Below, in pieces: positions 1 through 6,387 of a DNA stretch of 14,353 nt. The stretch is from assembly GCA_016926575.1 (NCBI GenBank), contig JAFGOJ010000327.1, forward strand, positions 1 through 14,353, written 5' to 3'. The notes under the pieces are model-generated. The model was not told where the DNA came from and did no database searches. It saw only the letters and a list, made by a program, of their open reading frames with translations. Positions within the stretch are counted from its first letter, which is position 1. Each line of letters starts with the position of its first letter. The stretch comes from Anaerolineae bacterium (GTDB taxonomy: Bacteria; Chloroflexota; Anaerolineae; B4-G1; DUEL01). Made by a program: the position numbers and the translations under genes.

Positions 1-630
1 GATGATGATCAGATCATAGACCACCAGCAGGCGCGTCCATCCGCCGACGTCACCCAGCGTGCCACCCTCGACGAGCACGCCGGTGGCCTGAACAGCAGAG
101 ATGAGCACGGGAACCGCCAGGGGCAAGAGCAGAATCGGCAGCATCACCTCGCGCGCGCGCGTGTTGACGGCAATCGCGGCCAGGAGCGTACCCACGGCGG
201 CGTAACCCACCGTCCCCAGGATCATCACCCACACGACCCCCAGTTTAAGGAGCATCACGTCAAACAGGATCGAAAAGAGGGGCAGGAGGACGACTTCGAC
301 GACGAGCATGAAGATCAGATTGCCGATGGCCTTGCCGAAGAAGATTGCACTGCGGTCGACCGGGGCGAGCAGCAGCCCATCGATACAGCCGGTCTGCTGT
401 TCGCGGGCCAGCGAGCGGCTCAGGCCCAACGTCCCGGCAAAAGCGACCGTGGTCCACAGCACGCCCGGAGCGGCCGCGCGGGCCGTCGCGCCGCGCATAT
501 CCAGCGCGAAGCTGAAGATCAAGAGCGCCAGCACGGAGAAGACCAACATCGCGCTGACCATCTCGCGCGTGTGCAGTTCGGCGGCGATATCTTTCGTGAC
601 GATAGCCCAGACTTTGCGAGTAAATTCCAT
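1..630 (-). CDS. ccmB: CcmB, heme exporter permease (partial, C-terminus off window)
   Basis: This is the membrane subunit of the CcmAB ABC complex of System I cytochrome c maturation, which uses ATP to release holo-CcmE for heme delivery. The reading frame opens at an ATG (630) and stays open for 210 codons to the window edge; known CcmB proteins are about 220 aa, so only the last few residues are missing. The N-terminus starts MEFTRKVWAIVTKDIAAELH, followed by the CcmB-like stretches AREQQTG and LLLAPVDRSAIFFGKAIGN and by several hydrophobic segments (for example VVEVVLLPLF, MLPILLLPLAVPVLI). It lies 7 bp downstream of the ccmA stop. ccmC would be expected next, beyond the edge. Identity is well supported by sequence and context. 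Confidence 0.93.
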   Translation of the reverse strand, partial: MEFTRKVWAIVTKDIAAELHTREMVSAMLVFSVLALLIFSFALDMRGATARAAAPGVLWTTVAFAGTLGLSRSLAREQQTGCIDGLLLAPVDRSAIFFGKAIGNLIFMLVVEVVLLPLFSILFDVMLLKLGVVWVMILGTVGYAAVGTLLAAIAVNTRAREVMLPILLLPLAVPVLISAVQATGVLVEGGTLGDVGGWTRLLVVYDLIII

Positions 631-637
631 GCTAAAA

Positions 638-1342
638 TTACGTCGTCAGCGCCCGGTACGTGTCGAAAAACGTGCCCGGGTCGACCTGATTGCGGTGTGC
701 ATCGTAGACGATGCGCCCGCGCGCCAGCACCACCACGCGATGGCCCACCGCCAACCCGCGTTCCAGGTCATGGGTGGTCATCACAACCGTACAACCCTCG
801 CCCGCCAGCTCGGTCAGCAGGTCGGAGAGCACCTGAGCCGCAGTGGGATCGAGGCCTGTGTAAGGCTCGTCCAGCAGCAGCACATCGGGCGCGTGGAGCA
901 CGGTCCGCGCCACCGCCAGTCGCTGTTGCATCCCGCGGGAAAACGTGTGCACCAGGCTATGGCGGCGGGCAGTCAATCCCACGCGCTCCAACAACGCATC
1001 GATGCGCGCGTCCGCATCCTCCAAATCGTACATGCGGGCGTAGAAACGCAGGTTCTGCTCGGCGGTCAGGTCATCGTAGAGAATGGTGCGGTGGGAGAGG
1101 AAGCCGATACGGCGGCGCGCCTCGATTCCGTCACCGACGGGGTCGAGCCCTGCAATGCGCACCGTGCCCGAGGTAGGTCGGGCCAGAGTGGCCAGAATGC
1201 GCAACAGGGTCGTCTTCCCCGCGCCGTTGGGGCCGACCAGCATGACAAATTGCCCGGCGGGCACTTCAAAATCCACGTTGGAAAGCGCCGCCCACGGGCC
1301 GAAGGCTTTGGTTAGATGACACGTCTCGATAATCAGCGTCAC
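638..1342 (-). CDS. ccmA: CcmA, ATP-binding subunit of the heme exporter / CcmE-release ABC complex
   Basis: A 234-aa ABC ATPase that would power the CcmAB(C) complex at the inner face of the membrane. Visible motifs are Walker A GPNGAGKT (residues 37-44), a degenerate signature FSRGMQQR (134-141), Walker B VLLLDEP (154-160) followed by the D-loop, and the H-loop TTHD. The Q-loop position reads FLSHRTILYDDLT, with His where generic ABC ATPases have Gln, a CcmA-like trait. The start is GTG (1340-1342) with GGTGA five bases upstream; there is no nearby in-frame ATG. It lies 54 bp after the exported anchor protein gene and 7 bp before ccmB. ABC ATPases are numerous, but the ccmB neighbour and full ccm context make CcmA the best call. 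Confidence 0.92.
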   Translation of the reverse strand: MTLIIETCHLTKAFGPWAALSNVDFEVPAGQFVMLVGPNGAGKTTLLRILATLARPTSGTVRIAGLDPVGDGIEARRRIGFLSHRTILYDDLTAEQNLRFYARMYDLEDADARIDALLERVGLTARRHSLVHTFSRGMQQRLAVARTVLHAPDVLLLDEPYTGLDPTAAQVLSDLLTELAGEGCTVVMTTHDLERGLAVGHRVVVLARGRIVYDAHRNQVDPGTFFDTYRALTT

Positions 1343-1354
1343 GATTCACCCGAA

Positions 1355-1382
1355 CAGGATGCAGGATGCAGAATGCAGGATT
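1355..1382. repeat. Four-copy heptamer tandem repeat (CAGGATG)
   Basis: Four consecutive 7-bp units read CAGGATG, CAGGATG, CAGAATG and CAGGATT. They lie in the 54-bp gap between ccmA and the upstream gene, just before the ccmA start on the coding strand. Short heptameric repeats of this kind are common between genes in cyanobacteria and some other phyla. No function can be read from it. Confidence 0.75.
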
Positions 1383-1396
1383 TCTTGCCTCTTACC

Positions 1397-2581
1397 TCAT
1401 GCTTCTTCACTGCCTGTCAACACGCCCCGGATTTCGCGCTTGAGAGCGCTCCGCTTTTTGCGGTAGACCTTTTCCGTGATCGCACCGGCTTCAAAGTCGG
1501 CGTCGAGCCTGGCGATGGCCTCGACCTGCGCGTGGACGGCGGCCGGCACCGGACCGTGGTCCGGCGTGCGCCAGATCGCGTAAGCAGCGACGGCCGCAGC
1601 GACCAGGGCGGCCAGCCCAATCCCGATCTCACGCGTCGAGTTGCGCGCGAGAGGCGTGCTTGATCCGGTCGAGACGGGGGCCGAGACCGCCGGCGCCGCC
1701 TCTTCGACCAGCGTAAAGACCAACGCCTGCCCCGGCAAGAACGGACCGGCAGTGTAGGAGCGCGTCATCCCCATCTGCGTGTCCATGACGCCCTCGGAGA
1801 AGATGCCCTCACCCTGCAGCCCCACGCCCGCCTCGTTGACGAGCATTACCACAGAACTCACCGGCAAATCGAAGGGCCGCTCCACTTGCATCCCAACCTC
1901 GAAGGGCAACTCGTAGGTAAACAACACCTCGAACGTCGCCATGCCGGGCGCTACCGGCAGCGTGTCGGCGAAGCCACCCTCGACCTCGACGAAGCGCTCC
2001 CCCAGCCCCAAGCCGTCGAAGCGCAGGTTCTCGGCTCCCTCAGGCAGTGTAAAGAAGAGCGTCAGCCGCCGCCCGCTGTCTGGGTCTGTGGTGCCGACGT
2101 AAGCCCGTTCCCCTACGTTGCTCACCAGGTAGTATTCGCTGACCTGAAACCCGTCTCCCATTGGCACCATGAACATGTGGAGCTGGGTGATGGTGAGGTC
2201 CGCGGCGTCCTCCGTCGCGTCGTAAATCGTGATCGGCACGTCGAGCGCCGACTGCCCCTCTTCGAGCGTGAGGAACTCCGACGCGTAGGCCACGTCCTGA
2301 TACGTTATCTGGGCGACGAGGGTCATCCCCGGTTCGAGGCTCACATCGGCAAAGGCGAACGTGCCGTCGGCGGAGAGGGTGGCGGTATACACACTCATGT
2401 CCTCCATGTCGGTGAAGGCGCGCAGCGTGACCGGCAACCCTGCCGGGTTCGCCCCGTCAGGCGTGCCGTTGGCCACCTGCCCCGTCACCGTGACCGTCCC
2501 GGCCTGCGGCAGCGGCACCCAACCGGCCGTCAACAGGCACGCCAAAAAGGAAATGAGCAGAACGGCGATGCCCTTTCTCAT
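1397..2581 (-). CDS. Exported C-terminally anchored protein of the ccm operon, CcmI-like tail
   Basis: A 394-aa protein of no firmly recognised family. It starts with a signal peptide (MRKGIAVLLISFLACLLTAG). The following segment, GTVTVTGQVANGTPDG..LPVTLRAF..TATLSADGTFAFADV, resembles a carboxypeptidase-regulatory/Ig-like beta domain. A long beta-rich extracytoplasmic region follows. A single membrane span near the C-terminus (IGIGLAALVAAAVAAYAIW) leads to a short cytoplasmic charged tail with ARLDADFEAGAITEKVYRKK, resembling CcmI/SHOCT-type segments. The start is fixed at 2581 by the ATGA overlap with the zinc-ribbon gene; an upstream in-frame start at 2752 would lie wholly inside that gene and lacks a signal peptide. 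Its place between ccmF and ccmA argues for an accessory role in heme delivery or apocytochrome handling (inference). Confidence 0.8.
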   Translation of the reverse strand: MRKGIAVLLISFLACLLTAGWVPLPQAGTVTVTGQVANGTPDGANPAGLPVTLRAFTDMEDMSVYTATLSADGTFAFADVSLEPGMTLVAQITYQDVAYASEFLTLEEGQSALDVPITIYDATEDAADLTITQLHMFMVPMGDGFQVSEYYLVSNVGERAYVGTTDPDSGRRLTLFFTLPEGAENLRFDGLGLGERFVEVEGGFADTLPVAPGMATFEVLFTYELPFEVGMQVERPFDLPVSSVVMLVNEAGVGLQGEGIFSEGVMDTQMGMTRSYTAGPFLPGQALVFTLVEEAAPAVSAPVSTGSSTPLARNSTREIGIGLAALVAAAVAAYAIWRTPDHGPVPAAVHAQVEAIARLDADFEAGAITEKVYRKKRSALKREIRGVLTGSEEA

Positions 2582-2868
2582 GCCCCACCTCCGCGCAGTC
2601 GTTTGCCGCACCCGGGGCAGAAGACATCGTCTGGGCCAACGCGACGGCCGCAGCGCGAGCAGAAGTTGACCGCTTCCGCGTCTCCCGTGGGCGCAGCGGC
2701 GGACTGCTCGGTAAGGGCCGGGCGGCGCACCACCTGGGTCTGGGCAACCCACACTTCGATGGCACGGTCCGCATCGATCCGGCCCTGGGCCACGCGGAAC
2801 GGGCGGGCCAGGTAGGCGAGTGTGACCAGCGCAACAGCAATGCCAAGCAACATGGAACCGATACTCAT
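2578..2868 (-). CDS. Small membrane-anchored zinc-ribbon protein of the ccm operon
   Basis: A 96-aa protein with one N-terminal membrane span (SMLLGIAVALVTLAYLARPF), a polar linker and a C-terminal zinc ribbon. Its four cysteines, C70-x2-C73 and C84-x2-C87, sit in FCSRCGRR..VFCPGCGKRL. The N-terminal span ending in a basic LARPFR-type boundary resembles the start of CcmI-like proteins, and comparable small zinc-ribbon proteins occur in ccm clusters. The zinc ribbon is predicted to face the cytoplasm. The gene starts 9 bp after the ccmF fusion stop and overlaps the next gene by 4 bp (ATGA), so the two are translationally coupled. The exact role is unknown. Confidence 0.82.
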   Translation of the reverse strand: MSIGSMLLGIAVALVTLAYLARPFRVAQGRIDADRAIEVWVAQTQVVRRPALTEQSAAAPTGDAEAVNFCSRCGRRVGPDDVFCPGCGKRLRGGGA

Positions 2869-2877
2869 AAGCGTCCC

Positions 2878-5427
2878 CTACTCCAACAACATATCCAACT
2901 CGGCGGTCAGTTCGGCGCCCAGAACCGGGCCGACGTGGACGAAGGCCACGTTCCCCTGCTGGTCGATGACGAAGGTCTCCGGCACACCGGTGATGCCGAA
3001 CGCGGTCCAGATCAGGTCTCCTACGTCCAGACCCTGGGGGTACGTCAGGCCGAAGTCCGCGACCATCGCCTCCAGGTCCACCCGGTCGTCCTCGAAACCG
3101 ATGCCGACGAACGTCACGTCTCGCTCCTGATACGCGCTCCAGACCGCTTGCAGGTCGGGCAGCTCATCCTCACACGGCGCGCACCAAGGGGCCCAGAAGT
3201 TGACCACCACGATCTGGCCCTGGAGGTCCTGGAGTGCCAGGGTCGACCCGTCGAGGAGGGGCAAGGTGAAACGCGGGGCCGGTTGGCCGGGCTGCACGCG
3301 GTCTTCCTCGTTCAATTCCGGTGCGGCGGTGGTTGCTATGGGTTGGGTAGACGTCGACGGCGGGGCCGCCGTTCCCAGGCCGGTGCCCCACATCGCCCAC
3401 ACAGCCAGCAGCAACAACAGCAGGCCGGCGGCCAGGCCAACCGTCGTGACCGTCGCACGCCGGCGGGCCTCAGCCGGTGAGCGCACCGCGCCGGCAGACG
3501 GCCACAGAGCCACAGTGCCGCCGCTCAAGAAGACGAGCCCGCCCAGCCAGAGGAAACTGGCGAGCGAGTTGATGAGCACCTTGAGCGTCACCCGCTCGTC
3601 GGCAGTGGACCAGCCGGCCAGGATCAGGTAGAGGTCTTCTTTCACGCCGGGACGCAGCGCCGGCGTGGCCATGGTCTGGTCGACGAAGGCCAGGTACTGG
3701 TCGGTGCGCGGCTGGAGCGTGGCCACGTAGGCTCCATTTTGGTAGACTGCGACCGAGGCCGCCGTCGTGATCGATTCCGTCCCGGAGGTCTGCCACAGGT
3801 CTTCGTGCACCAGCGTGTAGTTCCCCACCTCGACCGACTGGCCGACGGAGAGCACCACTTCATCCTCGACGGGGTACATGCGCGTTCCGACGATGCCCAG
3901 GGCCATCAAAATCACGCCGGTATGGACCAGATACCCGCCGTACTTGCGCCGGTTGAGGTCAAAGAGGCTCCACAGGGCGCGCAGCGGGTTCTCGTTCTGC
4001 CGGTTGAGGCGGTTGACGACGCCGCGCACATACTCGGTCAGCGTGGTCGCGCCGGCCAGGCCGATGATGGCGAAGGCAACCAGAGAGATGGGGTCGGTGA
4101 AACCGGCCAGAGCCGTGGTTCCAACGACAATCACCGCGCCCAACACGGCGGGCCAGCTCTGCGTCTGGAGCCGTTTGAGCGCGGCCGCGGCGTTGCCCAG
4201 CAGCGGGCAGACGCCCATCAAGAAGACCAACGCAGCCCACTGCGGGCCGGTCACCCGGTCGAACCACTCCGGGCCGGCCTCGAAGCGCTGGTCGACCAGC
4301 GCTTCGGTCAATGTGGGCAGCACGCTGCCCACGAAAACCGACAGGGTGATGGTCGACAGGAGGATCATCGTGATGAGGAACGTGCCGTCACGCGAGAGGA
4401 AACGATCCACGGAACGGGTGGCAGCCAGTTCCGAGCGCCGCGTCAGGGCCAGGGCCAGCGGGCCGAACAGCGTCAGGCCGATGGCTGCGAGGAAGTAGGG
4501 GCCGAGGTTGGAACGCGGGAACGCGTGCACCGATTGAATCAGCCCACTGCGGGTGGTGAAGGTGCCGAAGAGCACCAGGACGAACGAGAGCACGACCATG
4601 ACAATGTTCCAGACACGGAAATTGCCGCGCTGATCCTGCATCACCGTGCTGTGAAGGAGCGCCGTCGCCGTCAGCCAGGGCATCAGGCCGGCGTTCTCTA
4701 CCGGGTCCCAGCCCCAGTAGCCGCCCCAACCGAGCACATCGTAGGCCCAGCGCATGCCCAGCAGCAGCCCCAGGCCGAGGAACAGCCACGCCGCCAGCGT
4801 CCAGCGGCGGGCGACCGCGGTCCAATCGTCGACGCGGCGGGTGATCAGCGCCGCCAGGGCGAAGGCAAAGGGCACGGCCAGCCCGACGTAGCCCAGGTAC
4901 ATCGCCGGGGGGTGGAAAATCATCCCCGGGTGGCGCAGCAGGGGATTCAACCCCTGGCCGTCGGCCGGCACCATCGCCAGTTGGACGAAGGGGTTGGAGA
5001 GGAAGAGCGTCACGGCGACGAAGAAAGCGGTGATGAGGTTGAGGAAGACCATGGCCCAGGGAATCAGCGGGCGCGAGCGCTCCGACGGGCGCGCGACGAC
5101 CATGGCCGCAAACAGCGACTGGAGGAAGGCCCACAGCAGGAGCGACCCCTCCTGCCCGGCCCACACCGACGACACCTTCAAATAGGCGGGTAGAGCGCGG
5201 TTGGAGTGGAGCGCGACGTATTCGATCTGGAACTGGTCGCTCATGAAAGCGGCCAGGAGCGTCAGAACGGCAGCCCCCAGCAGCACCACAGCAGCGTAGG
5301 CCCCTCTGCGGCCGCTCTCGGCCCAGCGATGATCGGAGCGATAGATCGACCAAAAGGCAGCGAAAGCCGCGTACAACGACACGGCCAACGCGACCCCGGT
5401 GAGGATGACGCCGGTGTCTGCCAGCAT
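2878..5427 (-). CDS. ccmF: CcmF heme lyase fused to a TlpA/ResA (CcmG-like) thioredoxin domain
   Basis: An 849-aa protein joining two maturation functions. Residues 1 to about 640 are CcmF: many membrane spans, the SSVWAGQEGSLLLW and HPPAMYLGYVG motifs, the WWD heme-handling motif WGGYWGWDPVEN (234-245), and the FTTRSGL segment. A further span (VGLAAGLLLLLLAVWAMW) and a Pro/Thr-rich linker lead to a thioredoxin-like domain (711-849). That domain has redox motif WCAPC (C749, C752) and a cis-Pro segment GITGVPETF, and should lie outside the membrane to reduce the apocytochrome CxxCH thiols. The start at 5427 overlaps the ccmE stop as TGATG; the longer in-frame start at 5478 would run inside ccmE. 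The two parts are usually separate genes (ccmF, and ccmG or resA). No stop or frame break lies between them. Confidence 0.95.
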   Translation of the reverse strand: MLADTGVILTGVALAVSLYAAFAAFWSIYRSDHRWAESGRRGAYAAVVLLGAAVLTLLAAFMSDQFQIEYVALHSNRALPAYLKVSSVWAGQEGSLLLWAFLQSLFAAMVVARPSERSRPLIPWAMVFLNLITAFFVAVTLFLSNPFVQLAMVPADGQGLNPLLRHPGMIFHPPAMYLGYVGLAVPFAFALAALITRRVDDWTAVARRWTLAAWLFLGLGLLLGMRWAYDVLGWGGYWGWDPVENAGLMPWLTATALLHSTVMQDQRGNFRVWNIVMVVLSFVLVLFGTFTTRSGLIQSVHAFPRSNLGPYFLAAIGLTLFGPLALALTRRSELAATRSVDRFLSRDGTFLITMILLSTITLSVFVGSVLPTLTEALVDQRFEAGPEWFDRVTGPQWAALVFLMGVCPLLGNAAAALKRLQTQSWPAVLGAVIVVGTTALAGFTDPISLVAFAIIGLAGATTLTEYVRGVVNRLNRQNENPLRALWSLFDLNRRKYGGYLVHTGVILMALGIVGTRMYPVEDEVVLSVGQSVEVGNYTLVHEDLWQTSGTESITTAASVAVYQNGAYVATLQPRTDQYLAFVDQTMATPALRPGVKEDLYLILAGWSTADERVTLKVLINSLASFLWLGGLVFLSGGTVALWPSAGAVRSPAEARRRATVTTVGLAAGLLLLLLAVWAMWGTGLGTAAPPSTSTQPIATTAAPELNEEDRVQPGQPAPRFTLPLLDGSTLALQDLQGQIVVVNFWAPWCAPCEDELPDLQAVWSAYQERDVTFVGIGFEDDRVDLEAMVADFGLTYPQGLDVGDLIWTAFGITGVPETFVIDQQGNVAFVHVGPVLGAELTAELDMLLE

Positions 5428-5912
5428 CAAGCGTCCCCCGCCTGTTCGGGGAGCTCCTCCTCGTAGCGGGTGGGGCACTTGAGCAGGACCTCTTCGGCGT
5501 AGAAGCGGCCATCGGCGCCCAACTGGCCGCGGATGATGGCCTGAGCTTCGTGTTGGAGCAGGTCGGGCTTCACGTCGTCGTAGACGATTTCCAGGCGCGA
5601 CGCGGCGGGGTCGTTGACCGCGGCGTTGAGCACCGCAGCCAGCCCGCCGGCGCGCTCGATTTCTGCAGGGTCACCGGGAATCTGGACAATGGTGAACGTC
5701 ACACGGGGCACGTCGTCTTCGTAGACAATCGTATCGCCCAACACCGCGCCAGAAATCGTGACGTTGCGGTCGAGGGCCTCGTCGCCCATCGCCGCGAGTT
5801 CATCGAGGGTGAGAAAATAATGCGCCGTGCTGCTGGTGCTGGTGACGATCAGATACAAGACGGCAGCGACAATCAGCACGCCGGCGAAAATAAACTTGCC
5901 TTTGCCTCCCAT
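5427..5912 (-). CDS. ccmE: CcmE, heme chaperone of the C-x3-Y type
   Basis: A 161-aa CcmE, which binds heme covalently outside the membrane and hands it to CcmF. It has one N-terminal anchor (FIFAGVLIVAAVLYLIV), the family motif YFLTLDEL, and an OB-fold beta region ending in RGQLGADGRFYAEEVLLKC. The heme attachment site is C146-P-T-R-Y150 instead of the H-x3-Y of the E. coli type. C-x3-Y CcmE proteins are known from archaea and some bacteria with a variant System I that lacks CcmH. The start ATG at 5912 has AAGGAG 6 bp upstream. It is the first gene of the ccm operon, and its TGA overlaps the ccmF ATG. Confidence 0.95.
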   Translation of the reverse strand: MGGKGKFIFAGVLIVAAVLYLIVTSTSSTAHYFLTLDELAAMGDEALDRNVTISGAVLGDTIVYEDDVPRVTFTIVQIPGDPAEIERAGGLAAVLNAAVNDPAASRLEIVYDDVKPDLLQHEAQAIIRGQLGADGRFYAEEVLLKCPTRYEEELPEQAGDA

Positions 5913-5998
5913 ACTTCGCTCCTTCCTAACAAACTGGCAAGCCGCAACACCCGTCTCCCCTATGCATCCACTTCGGGAACGCGGCGCAGCCTGAAAGG

Positions 5999-6027
5999 AC
6001 TATACCACGAACGGGGGGGGCTGTCAA
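5999..6027 (-). promoter_or_regulatory. Sigma70-type promoter of the ccm operon
   Basis: Read on the minus strand, TTGACA (6027-6022), a 17-bp spacer and TATAGT (6004-5999) match the sigma70 consensus almost perfectly. Transcription would start near 5992, about 80 nt upstream of the ccmE ATG at 5912. The spacer contains a run of eight identical bases (C8 on this strand, G8 at 6013-6020 on the plus strand). Confidence 0.8.
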
Positions 6028-6047
6028 TATTTTTCCGAATTTGACAC

Positions 6048-6075
6048 TTGCAATTGTCGTATTTATCGGTATAAT
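6048..6075 (+). promoter_or_regulatory. Candidate promoter for the decaheme cytochrome gene
   Basis: TTGCAA (6048-6053), a 16-bp spacer and a perfect TATAAT (6070-6075) face the decaheme gene. The predicted start near 6082 would give a leader of about 305 nt. An overlapping TTGACA (6041-6046) is too far from TATAAT (23 bp) to serve as its -35. The -10 box lies inside the left arm of the inverted repeat at 6060-6109. The promoter is back-to-back with the ccm promoter; the two -35 boxes are 20 bp apart. Confidence 0.55.
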
Positions 6076-6109
6076 ATGGGTACTAATACCCATATTATAC
6101 CGATAAATA
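6060..6109. repeat. Perfect 23-bp inverted repeat with 4-nt loop, probable operator
   Basis: The arms 6060-6082 and 6087-6109 are exact reverse complements around CTAA. The arms are AT-rich (TATTTATCGGTATAATATGG, then GTA) in a GC-rich genome. The left arm contains the TATAAT box of the plus-strand promoter and the right arm its mirror on the minus strand. A third part-copy, TACCCATAT, follows at 6108-6116. A repressor or activator site is the simplest reading; a hairpin at the 5' end of the leader or the remnant of a small mobile element are alternatives. Confidence 0.7.
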
Positions 6110-6117
6110 CCCATATA

Positions 6118-6136
6118 ATTGACGACGTAAGTCAAT
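6118..6136. promoter_or_regulatory. Short inverted repeat ATTGAC-N7-GTCAAT, possible protein site
   Basis: The half-sites 6118-6123 and 6131-6136 are exact reverse complements separated by 7 bp, immediately downstream of the large palindrome. The arrangement resembles a dimeric regulator site but does not match the FNR/CRP consensus. Six-base arms can occur by chance, so the call is weak. Confidence 0.3.
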
Positions 6137-6202
6137 ATTTAAGGAGGGTAACCGCTCAGGCCATGCGCCTGGCAGTTATAATCTTGGCGCGTCAAAGGGA
6201 GA

Positions 6203-6247
6203 AGTGGGGGTTTTGCGGGCGGCTTCGCCGCCCGCAAAACCCCCACT
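6203..6247. repeat. Perfect 21-bp stem hairpin in the cytochrome leader
   Basis: The arms 6203-6223 and 6227-6247 are exact reverse complements with a TTC loop (AGTGGGGGTTTTGCGGGCGG, then C, on the left). Flanking AAAGGG (6194-6199) and CCCTTT (6251-6256) can extend the stem past a small internal loop. No T-run follows on either strand except CCCTTTCC, so it is not a typical intrinsic terminator. It may act as an mRNA-stabilising or attenuating element in the long leader, or be a dispersed palindromic repeat. The rest of 5913-6387 holds the promoters and palindromes listed here, and no convincing gene. Confidence 0.75.
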
Positions 6248-6387
6248 CCCCCCTTTCCTGCAGCGGGAAAGGCAACTGCGAAGCGTAAGCTGAGAAGTTA
6301 CTTAAGGAGGTGGCTATCGAGGAATACCGTTGCCTGGCCCATGGATCGTGACCATCGCATAAAGTCTACAAGAATTTGGAGGAGAAA

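Noticed and set aside
308..1315. 335-codon plus-strand frame opposite ccmA and ccmB
   Set aside because: It overlaps two well supported genes on the other strand and has no motif or ribosome site.
3739..5193. 484-codon open frame on the plus strand opposite ccmF
   Set aside because: It is rich in Arg, Gln, Gly and His with no hydrophobic core, a typical mirror frame of a membrane protein gene in GC-rich DNA.
6041..6075. TTGACA (6041-6046) as -35 box of the cytochrome promoter
   Set aside because: The spacer to TATAAT would be 23 bp, too long for sigma70; TTGCAA at 6048-6053 with 16 bp fits better.
6141..6256. Cyclic-di-GMP (GEMM) riboswitch before the multiheme gene, as seen in some other bacteria
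   Set aside because: I looked for the conserved GACGCAAAGC-like core and the tetraloop/receptor pair and did not find them.
6076..6288. 70-codon frame in the leader between ccmE and the decaheme gene
   Set aside because: It begins inside the palindrome and is built from it and from the 21-bp hairpin. There is no ribosome binding site and no protein-like pattern.
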